The position numbers and the translations under genes were made by a program. Shown in pieces: positions 48,143 through 59,955 of a stretch of DNA of 64,000 nucleotides. Below the pieces are notes generated by a model. It made no database searches. It was not told the origin of the DNA and worked only from the letters and a program-made list of their open reading frames with translations. Location: positions 1 to 64,000 of the forward strand of contig JACKDR010000006.1 of the NCBI GenBank assembly GCA_020633495.1, read 5' to 3'. The stretch comes from Kofleriaceae bacterium. GTDB taxonomy: Bacteria > Myxococcota_A > Polyangia > Haliangiales > Haliangiaceae. Position 1 is the first letter of the stretch, and each line of letters starts with the position of its first letter.

Positions 48143-50025
48143 GGTTGCTCGTCCCACGCCGGCTCCGGCGCCGGCTCGACGGTGACGTCGACCTCGAGGG
48201 TCTCGGGGCCGCCGCCGACGTAGATCGTGCCGGCGGTGGGCGTGGCGTCGCGGTAGTTGCGGCCGACCGCGACCCGGACGTGATCGGTCTGGGTCAGGAT
48301 GCCGTTGGTGGGATCGAAGCCCTTCCAGCCGACCTCGGGCAGGTACAGCTGGACCCACGCGTGCGACGCCTCGCTCTGCACCGTGTTGACGCCCTCCTGG
48401 TGCTTGGGCCCGGTGTAGATGTAGCCGCACACGTAGCGGGCGGGCACGCCGAGCAGGCGGGCCAGGCAGATGAACAGGTTGGTGAAGTCCTGGCAGACGC
48501 CGCGCCGGTTGACGTAGACCTCGAACGGGGTCGTGAACACCGTCGTCGAGCCCTGCCGGTAGGCGTACTCCTTGAAGATCGTCTGGTTGATGTCGAGCAG
48601 GGTGTCGAACAGCTCGTAGTCGTTGCGCTTGACGAAGCTCATCGCGTACTCGGTGAGCTCGTCGAGCTGGCTCTCGGCCAGCTCGGGCGGCAACAGGTAC
48701 GGCGCCATGATCTGGCGCTGCCACGGCATCCACACCAGCGGGATCGTCGAGCGCGCCTTGAGCGTGCGGAAGTCGAGCGGCGCGACGTCGAGCAGCTCGA
48801 CCCGGCTGCGGGCCTCGATCACCATCTCGGTCCACGGCGTGTCGATCAGCATGCGGCGGACCCGGTTGCCGAAGACGTCCTCGAAGTCGAGCGACTTGCC
48901 CGGCACCGACACCGTCAGGTCGTAGGAGATCACGCGCTGCAGCCGGTCGTGCACCGGGTTGATGCGGAAGGTGTGGATCGACCGCTCGACCTGCTTGGCG
49001 TAGCGGTACACGGTGCGGTGGCGGACGTCGAAGATCCGCGGCTGGGCCTCGATCGGCCGCTCCTGGGCCAGCCGGCTCGCCACCGCCGGCGACACCAGCG
49101 AGCCGCCCTTGAGCGGCCCGGCGGCGGGTGGCGCGACCTCGGCGACCACCGCGCCCTGGCGGATCAGCACGAGGTGGCCGGGCGGCAGCTGCCGCCACTC
49201 GATCGCCCCGGGCGCCCCGGGCGCCCCGGGCGCCCCGGGCGCTCCGGGCGCTCCGGGCGCCCCGGAGGGCCCCGCGGCCGCGTCGTCGCCGGGCAGCGGC
49301 AGCTGCGGGTGCGCCGGCGCGGTCGGCAAGAGCGGCGTCGACGACACGATCACGCCCTTGCGGCTCTTGGTGCCGCGCACGCCCAGATCGATGACCAGGT
49401 CGTCGTCGCCGAACGCCATCCGGTCGTACGGCGGCAGCAGCTGGCCGACGTGGACGGTGCCGTCGCCGTCGCGGTCGGCGTAGACCATCAGGTCGCGGCC
49501 GTCGGTCAGCGCGATGGTCAGGCCGCCGTCGTCGTCGAGGACGTCGAGCCAGTCGCGCAGCGTCGCCAGGTCGGCCTCGGCCAGGCTGCGCCAGCCCTGC
49601 TCGGCGAACCGGTTGAGCAGGTTGCAGAACACCTGCTCGGTGTCGGTCGAGCCCACCGGCTCGAAGATGCCGCGGTCGTCGGGGGGCCGCTTGGCCAGGC
49701 TGCCGGCGTGGCCGATGATCCAGTCGCGGCGGCCCCAGCTGCGCACGAACGGCTGGGTGTTGGCGTCGGTGATGGCGCCCCAGTGCGCGGCGCGGATGTG
49801 CAGCACGAACAGCGACGACTCGAGGTGCTCCCAGGCCCGCGCCAGCTGGCTGCGGATCGAGCCCTCGGGCGGCGCCGGCTCCTTGAGGATCACCGCCGAC
49901 GGCTCGCCGCCCGGGTAGTAGCCCAGGCCCCAGCCGTCGGGCAGGGTGCGCTCGGGGGCGAGGCACCGCAGGTCGAACGACGGGGCGAGCTCGCCCTCGA
50001 ACGACATGGCGAGGAGGTTGGGCAT
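48139..50025 (-). CDS. class II amidotransferase-like domain (no catalytic Cys) fused to transglutaminase
   Basis: A 628-residue fusion. Residues 1-255 match class II glutamine amidotransferases (YafJ type: HIRAAHWGAITDANTQPF, WIIGHAGSL, STDTEQVF), but the mature N-terminus reads MPNLLAMS where the nucleophilic Cys2 should be, so glutaminase activity is probably lost. A collagen-like Gly-Ala-Pro linker (49204-49266) follows. Residues about 330-600 are a bacterial transglutaminase with its N-terminal domain (FDVRHRTVYRYAKQVERSIH) and an intact triad: Cys in RRGVCQDFTNL, His in SHAWVQLYLP, Asp in FDPTNG. It likely acts as an amidase/peptidase or crosslinker. TAGATT at 50034-50039 ends 8 bases before the ATG. 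Confidence 0.88.
   Translation of the reverse strand: MPNLLAMSFEGELAPSFDLRCLAPERTLPDGWGLGYYPGGEPSAVILKEPAPPEGSIRSQLARAWEHLESSLFVLHIRAAHWGAITDANTQPFVRSWGRRDWIIGHAGSLAKRPPDDRGIFEPVGSTDTEQVFCNLLNRFAEQGWRSLAEADLATLRDWLDVLDDDGGLTIALTDGRDLMVYADRDGDGTVHVGQLLPPYDRMAFGDDDLVIDLGVRGTKSRKGVIVSSTPLLPTAPAHPQLPLPGDDAAAGPSGAPGAPGAPGAPGAPGAPGAIEWRQLPPGHLVLIRQGAVVAEVAPPAAGPLKGGSLVSPAVASRLAQERPIEAQPRIFDVRHRTVYRYAKQVERSIHTFRINPVHDRLQRVISYDLTVSVPGKSLDFEDVFGNRVRRMLIDTPWTEMVIEARSRVELLDVAPLDFRTLKARSTIPLVWMPWQRQIMAPYLLPPELAESQLDELTEYAMSFVKRNDYELFDTLLDINQTIFKEYAYRQGSTTVFTTPFEVYVNRRGVCQDFTNLFICLARLLGVPARYVCGYIYTGPKHQEGVNTVQSEASHAWVQLYLPEVGWKGFDPTNGILTQTDHVRVAVGRNYRDATPTAGTIYVGGGPETLEVDVTVEPAPEPAWDEQP
49204..49266 (-). 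repeat. 9-base tandem repeat encoding Gly-Ala-Pro linker
   Basis: Seven units of CGCCCCGGG (four identical, two CGCTCCGGG, one ending in GGA) as read on the plus strand, in frame in the amidotransferase-transglutaminase gene. Length variation between strains would be expected. Confidence 0.9.
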
Positions 50026-50033
50026 GGACCCAG

Positions 50034-50039
50034 AATCTA
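50034..50039 (-). promoter_or_regulatory. -10-like TAGATT for the transglutaminase fusion gene
   Basis: On the minus strand TAGATT ends 8 bases before the ATG at 50025. It lies in the 64-base gap after the alpha-E gene, so this part of the operon may also have its own promoter. Confidence 0.35.
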
Positions 50040-50089
50040 GCAGACCGCCGGGATCGGTCGTGACGCGACCCGCGCGCCCACCGCACGGC

Positions 50090-51073
50090 TCACGGGTCGT
50101 AGCCGAGCAGCTCGCGGCCGAGGTGCTCGCAGATCGCCGCGGTCTCGTCGACGACGTGGGTCAGGATCTCGTGGACGTCGTGGTCGAGGTCGGCGCGGCG
50201 GCCCTGGACCCAGGCGTCGAGGACGCGCAGCCGCTCGAGGGTCTGGCCGCCGGGTCGATCGTGGGCGTCGGGGGGGCGGATCTCGCACAGCCGCTCGTGG
50301 GCCGAGTGGACGCAGTAGGCGATCGACCGCGGGAACCGGGCCTCGCCGACCAGGAACCGCGCCACCGCCTCGGGGCTGACCCGGCCCTGCTGCCGCTTCA
50401 TGAACGGCTCGTAGCCGGACAGCGAGCGCAGGAGCGACAGCCACAGCGAGGTCTCGACGATCTCGTGGCGGTCGCCCAGGTGGGTGAAGGCGTGGTGGTG
50501 GACGTCGAGGATGCGCGCGGTCTGGCTGGTGCGCTCGAGCAGGACGCCGAGCCAGATGAAGTCGAGCGGCTCCTCGTGCAGCATCGTCGAGCGCAACAGG
50601 CCCAGGCTGAGCTGGGTCAGCGACCGCACCCGCTTGTAGAACTCGTGGCGCTCGGTCCGCCACTCGGCGTCGCTGGCGTCGCCGGCCAGCCACAGGTGCA
50701 GCTCGTTGACCGCCTCCCAGGCCTCGAGCGAGACGACCTCGCGGATCGATCGCGCGTTCCACCGCGCGCCCCGCACCGACGCGCGGATCGACGTGCCCGA
50801 GTCCTCGGCCCAGGTCATGAAGCGCTCGACCCGCTCGCCGTCGCCCCACGCCGCCTCGCCGAGGCCCTCGCCGTCGGGCGCGCCCTCGACGACGCGGGTC
50901 CGGTAGTGGTCCTCCTCGCCGGCGACGACGATCACCGGGCGCCAGCACTGCGCCGGCTCGAGCTCGGCGTCGAGCGCGAGGTTGTGGGTGGTGGCCAGCA
51001 GGCGCGCGGTCGACTCCGCGCGCTCGAGATAGCGGCCGAACCAGAAGCAGTGATCGGCGACGCGGCTGATCAC
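50090..51073 (-). CDS. alpha-E domain protein (DUF403)
   Basis: A 327-residue all-helical protein of the alpha-E family, which is almost always encoded beside a circularly permuted ATP-grasp and a transglutaminase. Typical start ISRVADHCFWFGRYLERAESTARLL, and later helices with HHHAFTHLGDRHEIVETSLW, RSIAYCVHSAHERL. GTG at 51073 overlaps the ATP-grasp gene stop (GTGA). Function in the family is unknown; a peptide- or metabolite-modifying role with the ATP-grasp partner has been proposed from gene context. Confidence 0.93.
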   Translation of the reverse strand: MISRVADHCFWFGRYLERAESTARLLATTHNLALDAELEPAQCWRPVIVVAGEEDHYRTRVVEGAPDGEGLGEAAWGDGERVERFMTWAEDSGTSIRASVRGARWNARSIREVVSLEAWEAVNELHLWLAGDASDAEWRTERHEFYKRVRSLTQLSLGLLRSTMLHEEPLDFIWLGVLLERTSQTARILDVHHHAFTHLGDRHEIVETSLWLSLLRSLSGYEPFMKRQQGRVSPEAVARFLVGEARFPRSIAYCVHSAHERLCEIRPPDAHDRPGGQTLERLRVLDAWVQGRRADLDHDVHEILTHVVDETAAICEHLGRELLGYDP

Positions 51074-52536
51074 GCGCGACCTCCCTTGAGCACCCAGGTG
51101 TCCTTCGAGCCGCCGCCCTGGCTGGAGTTGACGACGTAGCTGCCCTCGACCAGCGCGACCCGGGTCAGGCCGCCGGGCAGGACCCACGGGCCCTCGCGGC
51201 TGGTCAGGATGTACGGCCGCAGGTCGACGCGGCGGGGCTCGACGGCGCGGCGGTCGCCGTTCCAGGTCGGGCACGTCGACAGCTCGATCAGCGGCTGGGC
51301 GATGTACTTGCGGGGCTCGGCCTCGATGCGGCCGCGGAACTCGGCGCGCTGCGCCGCGGTCGCCTGCGGCCCCATCAGCATGCCGTAGCCGCCGGCCTCG
51401 TCGACCGCCTTGACCACCAGCTCGTCGAGGTGGTCGACGACGTAGCGGCGATCGTCGGGGCGCATGCACACGTAGGTGTCGACCTGGGCCAGCGTCGGCT
51501 CCTCGCCCAGGTAGAACCGGATCATGTCGGGGACGAACGCGTAGATCGCCTTGTCGTCGGCGACGCCGTTGCCGGGCGCGTTGGCCAGCGCGACGTGGCC
51601 GGCGGCATAGGCGCGCATCAGCCCGGGGACGCCGAGCACGCTGTCCTTGCGGAAGACCTCGGGATCGAGGAACGCCTCGTCGGTGCGGCGGTAGATGACG
51701 TCGACCCGGCGCGGCCCGCGCGTGGTCTTGACGAAGACGTGGTCGCCGTCGACGAACAGGTCGGGGGCCTGGACCAGCTCGAGGCCCATCGTGCGGGCCA
51801 GGAAGCTGTGCTCGAAGTACGCCGAGTTGTACGGCCCCGGCGTCAACACCACCGCGGTGGCGTCGTCGCCGGTGGGCGCGACCGAGCGCAGCGCCGCGGC
51901 CAGCCGGCTCGGGTAGTGGTCGACGCGGTGGACCCGGGCCTGGTCGAAGATCCGCGGGAACAGGCGCTTCGAGATGACGCGGTTCTCGACCACGTACGAC
52001 ACCCCCGACGGGGTCCGCAGGTTGTCCTCGAGGACCCGCCAGGTACCGTCGGGATCGCGGATGAGATCGATGCCGGAGATGTGCAGGCGGACGCCGCCCG
52101 GCGGCTTGACGCCGCGCAGGCTCGGCTGGTAACCGGCGGCGCCGACGACGAGCTCGGGCGGGATGACGCCGGCGGCGAGGATCTTCTGGTCGCCGTAGAC
52201 GTCGTCGAGGAAGGCGCCCAGGGCGCGCAGCCGCTGGGTCAGGCCGCGCTCGAGCCGCGCGAAGTCGTCGGCGCGGACCACCCGCGGGATCAGGCAGAAC
52301 GGGAAGATCTTCTCGGTGCCGCGCTGATCGGCGTAGACCGAGAACGTCACGCCCTGGTTGAGCAGCGCCTTCTCGGCCAGGGCCTGGGCGTGGGCGAACT
52401 CGTCGGCGCCGAGCTGGTCGAGCGCGTCGATCAGGCGGGCCAGCTCGGGCGCCGGCTGGTCGGTGCCGAACAGCTCGTCGAACGGTGACGGGGAGCCGCC
52501 GAGGCGGCGGTACGCGGCGAACAGCGATGAGGTCAC
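51070..52536 (-). CDS. circularly permuted ATP-grasp ligase
   Basis: A 488-residue enzyme of the circularly permuted ATP-grasp group, thought to form amide/peptide bonds on small molecules or peptide tags. Family landmarks: FDELFGTDQPAPELARL near the N-terminus, TFSVYADQRGTEKIFPF, HISGIDLIRDPDGTWRVLEDN (acidic metal ligands), PGVSYVVENR-like GVSYVVENRV, VDVIYRRTDEAFLDP, ANAPGNGVADDKAIYAFVP and the C-terminal VVNSSQGGGSKDTWVL. Length is normal. GTG at 52536 overlaps the previous gene's stop and the gene overlaps the alpha-E start, both by GTGA. The substrate is unknown for the whole family. Confidence 0.94.
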   Translation of the reverse strand: MTSSLFAAYRRLGGSPSPFDELFGTDQPAPELARLIDALDQLGADEFAHAQALAEKALLNQGVTFSVYADQRGTEKIFPFCLIPRVVRADDFARLERGLTQRLRALGAFLDDVYGDQKILAAGVIPPELVVGAAGYQPSLRGVKPPGGVRLHISGIDLIRDPDGTWRVLEDNLRTPSGVSYVVENRVISKRLFPRIFDQARVHRVDHYPSRLAAALRSVAPTGDDATAVVLTPGPYNSAYFEHSFLARTMGLELVQAPDLFVDGDHVFVKTTRGPRRVDVIYRRTDEAFLDPEVFRKDSVLGVPGLMRAYAAGHVALANAPGNGVADDKAIYAFVPDMIRFYLGEEPTLAQVDTYVCMRPDDRRYVVDHLDELVVKAVDEAGGYGMLMGPQATAAQRAEFRGRIEAEPRKYIAQPLIELSTCPTWNGDRRAVEPRRVDLRPYILTSREGPWVLPGGLTRVALVEGSYVVNSSQGGGSKDTWVLKGGRA

Positions 52537-54316
52537 GCGGGCTCCGGGGGTGCGGCGTCGCGCAGGTCGACGGTCCAGGTGTCGGCGCGGGCGAGATCGT
52601 GGCGGATCGAGTGGGCCACCGCGGCGGCCACCGGGGCGACGATCAGGCGCTCGGCGCGGCGGCGCGTCGCCTCGTCGTCGTCGGGGACGCCGTCGTAGGG
52701 GCCGCCGCCGGGGCGCCAGCCGTGCAGCGTCACGGCCAGCTCGTCGCCGCGGTCGCGCAGCCGCACGACCAGGGGATCGAGCGCAGCCAGGCCGGGGTGC
52801 AGGCCGGGCGCCGGCACGAACAGGCGGCGGCGCACGCCGACGACCCACACCGTGCGCTCGCCGTCGACCCGCGCCGCGTGCGGCGTCACCGCGTGATCGC
52901 CGGCGGTGATCGCGGGCAGGGCGCGCCCGGTGGGCAGCTCGAGGCGGAGCTCGAGCCGCTCGGTCGAGGCGTCGACCAGGCGGCTGGTGCGGCCCTCCTG
53001 CGACGCGGTGTCGCCGACCAGCGGCCAGAACTCGACGGCGCGCGACAGCGTGACGTGGACGCCGGGGAACGGCTCGCCGCGCCACAGCGTCGGGTCGCGG
53101 TACGCGGTGGCCAGCGCCTCGAGCCGGGGTGGCAGGCCGACGCCGTGGTCGTGCAGGTCGCGCAGCACCGCGGCGAGGTCCTCGTGGAGGAACGTCGGCA
53201 GCGCCATGCGATCGTGGAGCTCGGCGCCCCAGTCGATCATCGGCGCGTCGTAGGGGGCCAGCGCGCAGCGCGCCGCGATCGCGCGGACCAGCGCGCCGGC
53301 GGCCGCCAGGTGCTCGGCGGTCGGCGGCATCTGGAAGGCGCGCCACTCGACCAGGCCGGCGAGGCCGCGGTCGCCGAGGCACGGATTCCACAGCTTCTCG
53401 ACGTTGAGCTCGGCGCGGTGCGAGTTGCCGGAGGCGTCGACCAGCAGCGGCGCCAGCGTCTGGGCCAGCAGCGCCGGCGTCACCGCGTCGCGCGCGGCGG
53501 CGCGCTCGAGCCAGCGCACGCCCAGGCGCAGCTCCTCCCACCGCTCGCGCACGCCCTCGTCGGGGCGCGGCGCCTGCGACGCCGAGCCGGCGCACGCGCC
53601 GAGGAACCAGTACGACAGCGACGGGTGGTCGTTGACGTAGCGGATCAGCCGCGGCAGCAGCGTCGGGTGGACGAAGAACGGGCTGGTCGCCGGGCTCGGT
53701 CCGCCCAGCGTGAGCTGGCCGCCGCCGCCGGAGTCGTCGAGGTCGCCGTTGAAGCGCCGCCGCACCGCCGACAGCCCGGCGGCGGCCGCGGCGTCGTAGA
53801 TGGCGCGGACGTGGCCCAGGAACGACGCGCCGTCGGGGCACGGCGCGCTGTTGATCTCGACGACGCCGGGATCCGGCGTCACCGTCATCCAGCGGTCGTC
53901 GCCAGGGGAGAGCGGCGTGCCGTGGCGCAGCGGCGGCGCCGCGCCCGGGGCGGCGTCGTCGAGCCCGGCGAGCGCGGTCGCCAGCGCCGCGGCGTCGGCG
54001 TCGGTCCACGGCGCGCCGCGGACGCCGGCCCAGCCGAAGCGCAGCCCGAACGCGAAGCGCGGCCGGTCCTCCTCGGGATAGCGCCGGCCCTCGATCGGCC
54101 CGACCGCGGTCACCGGCAGGCGCGCCGCCAGCTCGCGGACCACGGCGAGCGCGGCGGCGCGCTTGTCGCCGGCGTCGTCCTCGGCCTGCCAGGTCCAGCA
54201 CGGCGCCAGCGACGCCGCCCGCGTGAAGGTCGGCTCGGCGCCGAGCCACATCGTGACGCCACGCTGGGCCAGGCGCCGGTCGTGCTCGACCAGCGCCTCG
54301 AGCACGGGGTCGACGC

Positions 54317-54320
<4 letters not shown>
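52533..54320 (-). CDS. stand-alone DUF2126-like protein, paralogue of the preceding C-terminal half
   Basis: A 595-residue protein homologous to the C-terminal part of the upstream 1,155-residue transglutaminase. Shared landmarks: GAEPTFTRAASL, VTPDPGVVEINSAPC, GQLTLGGPSPATSPFFVHPTL, HRAELNVEKLWNPCLGDRGL, FQMPPTAEH and ELHDRMALPTFLH. It lacks the transglutaminase triad. The region is thought to be a glutamine-synthetase/ATP-grasp-like amidoligase-type fold; I cannot verify that. A duplication followed by loss of the first half explains it. GTG at 54320 overlaps the stop of the upstream gene (GTGA), and its stop overlaps the ATP-grasp start. Confidence 0.85.
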
Positions 54321-57784
<3,464 letters not shown>

Positions 57785-57890
57785 CCCCTCGGTCAGGGTG
57801 CGCCCGTCGGGGCGTCGCGATCAAGGCCGGGCGGCGCCGCTCGGGCGCCGGCGGTGGCCGCGGCGGGTCGCCTGTTTCGTCGCGGTTTCG

Positions 57891-58685
57891 TCACGGTTGC
57901 GGCGCGGTGGCGCGCGCGGTGCGCGCCCGCGCTCGCACGAACGCGGCCCGCGACACCTGCCAGTCGCCGGAGAACGCGTCGTCGAGATCCTCGACGACGT
58001 AGAGGATGTGCGACACCGCGCCCACCATCGCGGCGGTGATGATCGCGTGGATCGCGAAGCGGTCGACCGCGACCAGGTACATCGAGCCCGAGACCACGAC
58101 CGCGCCCATGTACAGCAGCATGCGCAGGCTCAGCGGCATGTGGGTCCGCGCCGCGGTCAGCCGCGACATCCGGGCGTCGGACAGGTCGTTGAAGCAGCTC
58201 AGCGCCTCGGCGTGCAGCGCCTTCTGGCACTCGGTCACCGGCTCGACGTCGTGGAGCTCGTCCCACACCGCGTCGAGCAGGTCGGTGACCCGGGCGATCG
58301 TGTCCTCGTCGCCGCGCGACATCGCGGTCCACTCCTCGGCCAGGACCGCGTCGAGATAGCGCTCGAGCCGGCCCTGGATGCGGGCGCGATCGTCGTCGCC
58401 GAGGCCGCCGACGATGCGGTGCAAGTCGACGCAGTCGTTGGCCTCGCGCTCGACGTGGCCGCGCGCGACGTCGAACTGCTGCCAGACCACGAACACGACG
58501 AACGCCAGCAGCACCGCGTACATGGTGTCGACGCCCTGCAGGTAGTTGCCGACGACGTCGTTGGAGGCGCGCAGGGCGTCCTGGGGCACCAGCGCGCGGA
58601 TCAGCCACAGCCCGGCGACCCCCAGCGCCATCGAGCCCGCGACGATCGGTACCAGCCGGGTGACGGTCCTCAGCGTGCGCCCCAT
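57891..58685 (-). CDS. DUF4239 membrane protein (bestrophin-like)
   Basis: A 264-residue membrane protein of the DUF4239 family. Two N-terminal helices (LVPIVAGSMALGVAGLWLI and TMYAVLLAFVVFVVWQQF), a cytosolic helical loop with conserved-looking acids (VEREANDCVDLHRIV, LERYLDAVLAEEW), and two C-terminal helices (MLLYMGAVVVSGSMYLVAV, AIHAIITAAMVGAVSHILYVV) followed by EDLDDAFSGDWQV, a family signature. Related to bestrophin channels by fold prediction, function unproven. TAGGAT at 58692-58697 ends 6 bases before the ATG. The next upstream gene on this strand encodes the DksA-like protein. Confidence 0.9.
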   Translation of the reverse strand: MGRTLRTVTRLVPIVAGSMALGVAGLWLIRALVPQDALRASNDVVGNYLQGVDTMYAVLLAFVVFVVWQQFDVARGHVEREANDCVDLHRIVGGLGDDDRARIQGRLERYLDAVLAEEWTAMSRGDEDTIARVTDLLDAVWDELHDVEPVTECQKALHAEALSCFNDLSDARMSRLTAARTHMPLSLRMLLYMGAVVVSGSMYLVAVDRFAIHAIITAAMVGAVSHILYVVEDLDDAFSGDWQVSRAAFVRARARTARATAPQP

Positions 58686-58691
58686 GGCGGC

Positions 58692-58697
58692 ATCCTA
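58692..58697 (-). promoter_or_regulatory. -10-like TAGGAT for the DUF4239 gene
   Basis: On the minus strand TAGGAT ends 6 bases before the ATG at 58685, the same hexamer as before the iron-sulfur fusion gene. Confidence 0.45.
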
Positions 58698-58740
58698 CCG
58701 CCGCCGCGGCGGCGCGGGCGGCGCGGGCCACCGGTGACGG

Positions 58741-59064
58741 TCACGCGAACATGTGGCGCTGGCAGCGGTCGGCCCACGGCAGCTCGCCGAGCGCGGCCAG
58801 CTCGAGGTCGACGCCGCACACGTCGCAGCGGCCGTACTGGTCGTCGGAGGCGTCGAGCAAGCGGCGGCGGGCCTCGATCTGCTCGAGCGCGGCCCGCAGC
58901 AGCTCCTCGGGGCGGGCGCCGGGGCGCGCGTCCAGCCCCAGCGCCTCCAGCTCGGTCTGCTTGTCCTTGCCAGCCAGGATCTCGGCGAGCAGCGTCGCCA
59001 GATCGAGACCTCGCCGCATCAGGCCCACCCGCAACCGCGCCCGCGTCACCTCGTCGAATCTCAT
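58741..59064 (-). CDS. TraR/DksA-type zinc-finger protein
   Basis: A 107-residue member of the TraR/DksA family. The N-terminal helices contain the coiled-coil acidic region (EEILAGKDKQTELEAL analogue; LEQIEARRRLLDASDDQYG before the finger). The zinc finger is C-X2-C-X17-C-X2-H starting at YGRCDVCG, with the last Cys of the usual C4 set replaced by His. Such proteins bind RNA polymerase in the secondary channel or, in small versions, have lost that. ATG at 59064. It is 55 bases upstream of the DUF4239 gene on the same strand and may be co-transcribed. Confidence 0.88.
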   Translation of the reverse strand: MRFDEVTRARLRVGLMRRGLDLATLLAEILAGKDKQTELEALGLDARPGARPEELLRAALEQIEARRRLLDASDDQYGRCDVCGVDLELAALGELPWADRCQRHMFA

Positions 59065-59115
59065 GCACCAGCATGGGACGGGAATGCGTGGCCGCAATCG
59101 TTCGTTTCGCGAGGC

Positions 59116-59937
59116 ATGCCACGCACCGCCAGGATCGCCGCGGTCGTCGCGACGCTGGGGCTGGCCGCCGCGACGGCCGGGGGCGGCGCCGGCTGCGATC
59201 GCGGTGCGCCGCTGGCGACCCGCCCCGACGCCGCCCGCACCGCGGCCGCCGACCCGGCCCGCGACCGCGACTTCGACGCCACGCTGGCCGCGATCGGCGA
59301 GCGGCGCGCCCAGCTCGGCCGCGCCTACGCGGCGGCGCACGACGACGCCGGCCGCGCCGCGGTGCGCGCCGAGGCCCGCGCCTACCTCCTGCGCACGATC
59401 GATCAGGACCTGTTCCCGCCGTGGCTGGGCACGCCGTGGGGCCTGGGCCGCAACAGCACCTCGACCCGGCCGCACCAGCCGGGGATGACCGTCGGCTGCA
59501 GCTACTTCGTGACGTCGATCCTCGGCAACGCCGGCTTCCGCCTCGACGACCGCTACCGGTTCGCGCAGGCGCCGGCCCTCGACATCCAGCGGTCGCTGGC
59601 CCGCGGCAGCCACGCGATCGCCCGCTTCCTCAGCATCCCGGCCGACCAGCTGGCGCGCCGGATCGCCGCGCTCGGCGACGGCCTGTACCTGATCGGCCTG
59701 TCCAACCACGTCGGCTGGGTCGTGGTCGACGGCGACCGGGTCCGCCTGGTCCACGCCAGCTACACCGGCGGCCGCGTGGTCAGCGACGAGCCCCTGGCCG
59801 GGGCGGTCGCGATCGACGCCTCGCGCAAGGCCGGCTACTTCGTGTCGCCGGTGATCGTCGCCGACGCCCGCAACGACTGGCTGATCGACGCGTGGCTGCG
59901 CGGCGCCACCGTGCGGTTCCGCGGCGGCGACGGCTGA
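59116..59937 (+). CDS. lipoprotein with NlpC/P60-like cysteine peptidase features
   Basis: A 273-residue exported protein. The signal segment (AAVVATLGLAAATAGGGAGC) ends in a plausible lipobox Cys. The mature part has a Cys at a helix start, GMTVGCSYFVTSILGNAGF (about residue 125), and a His in a strand pair, LIGLSNHVGWVVVDGDRVRL (about 195), then LVHASYTGG. This Cys-then-His order and spacing is the canonical NlpC/P60 or amidase-like papain fold. The third catalytic residue was not identified. It would act on peptidoglycan or an envelope peptide. ATG at 59116, no clear ribosome binding site. Convergent with the sigma54 regulator gene (18-base gap). Confidence 0.72.
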   Translation: MPRTARIAAVVATLGLAAATAGGGAGCDRGAPLATRPDAARTAAADPARDRDFDATLAAIGERRAQLGRAYAAAHDDAGRAAVRAEARAYLLRTIDQDLFPPWLGTPWGLGRNSTSTRPHQPGMTVGCSYFVTSILGNAGFRLDDRYRFAQAPALDIQRSLARGSHAIARFLSIPADQLARRIAALGDGLYLIGLSNHVGWVVVDGDRVRLVHASYTGGRVVSDEPLAGAVAIDASRKAGYFVSPVIVADARNDWLIDAWLRGATVRFRGGDG

Positions 59938-59955
59938 GTCGGGCGCGAGGTCACC

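Noticed and set aside
49204..49266. Regular 9-base repeats as a possible CRISPR or minisatellite array
   Set aside because: Units are contiguous without spacers and in frame in a protein linker (Gly-Ala-Pro).
50037..50948. Open frame on the minus strand overlapping the alpha-E gene
   Set aside because: Shifted-frame shadow rich in Arg/Pro/Ala; the alpha-E frame is the one with family motifs.
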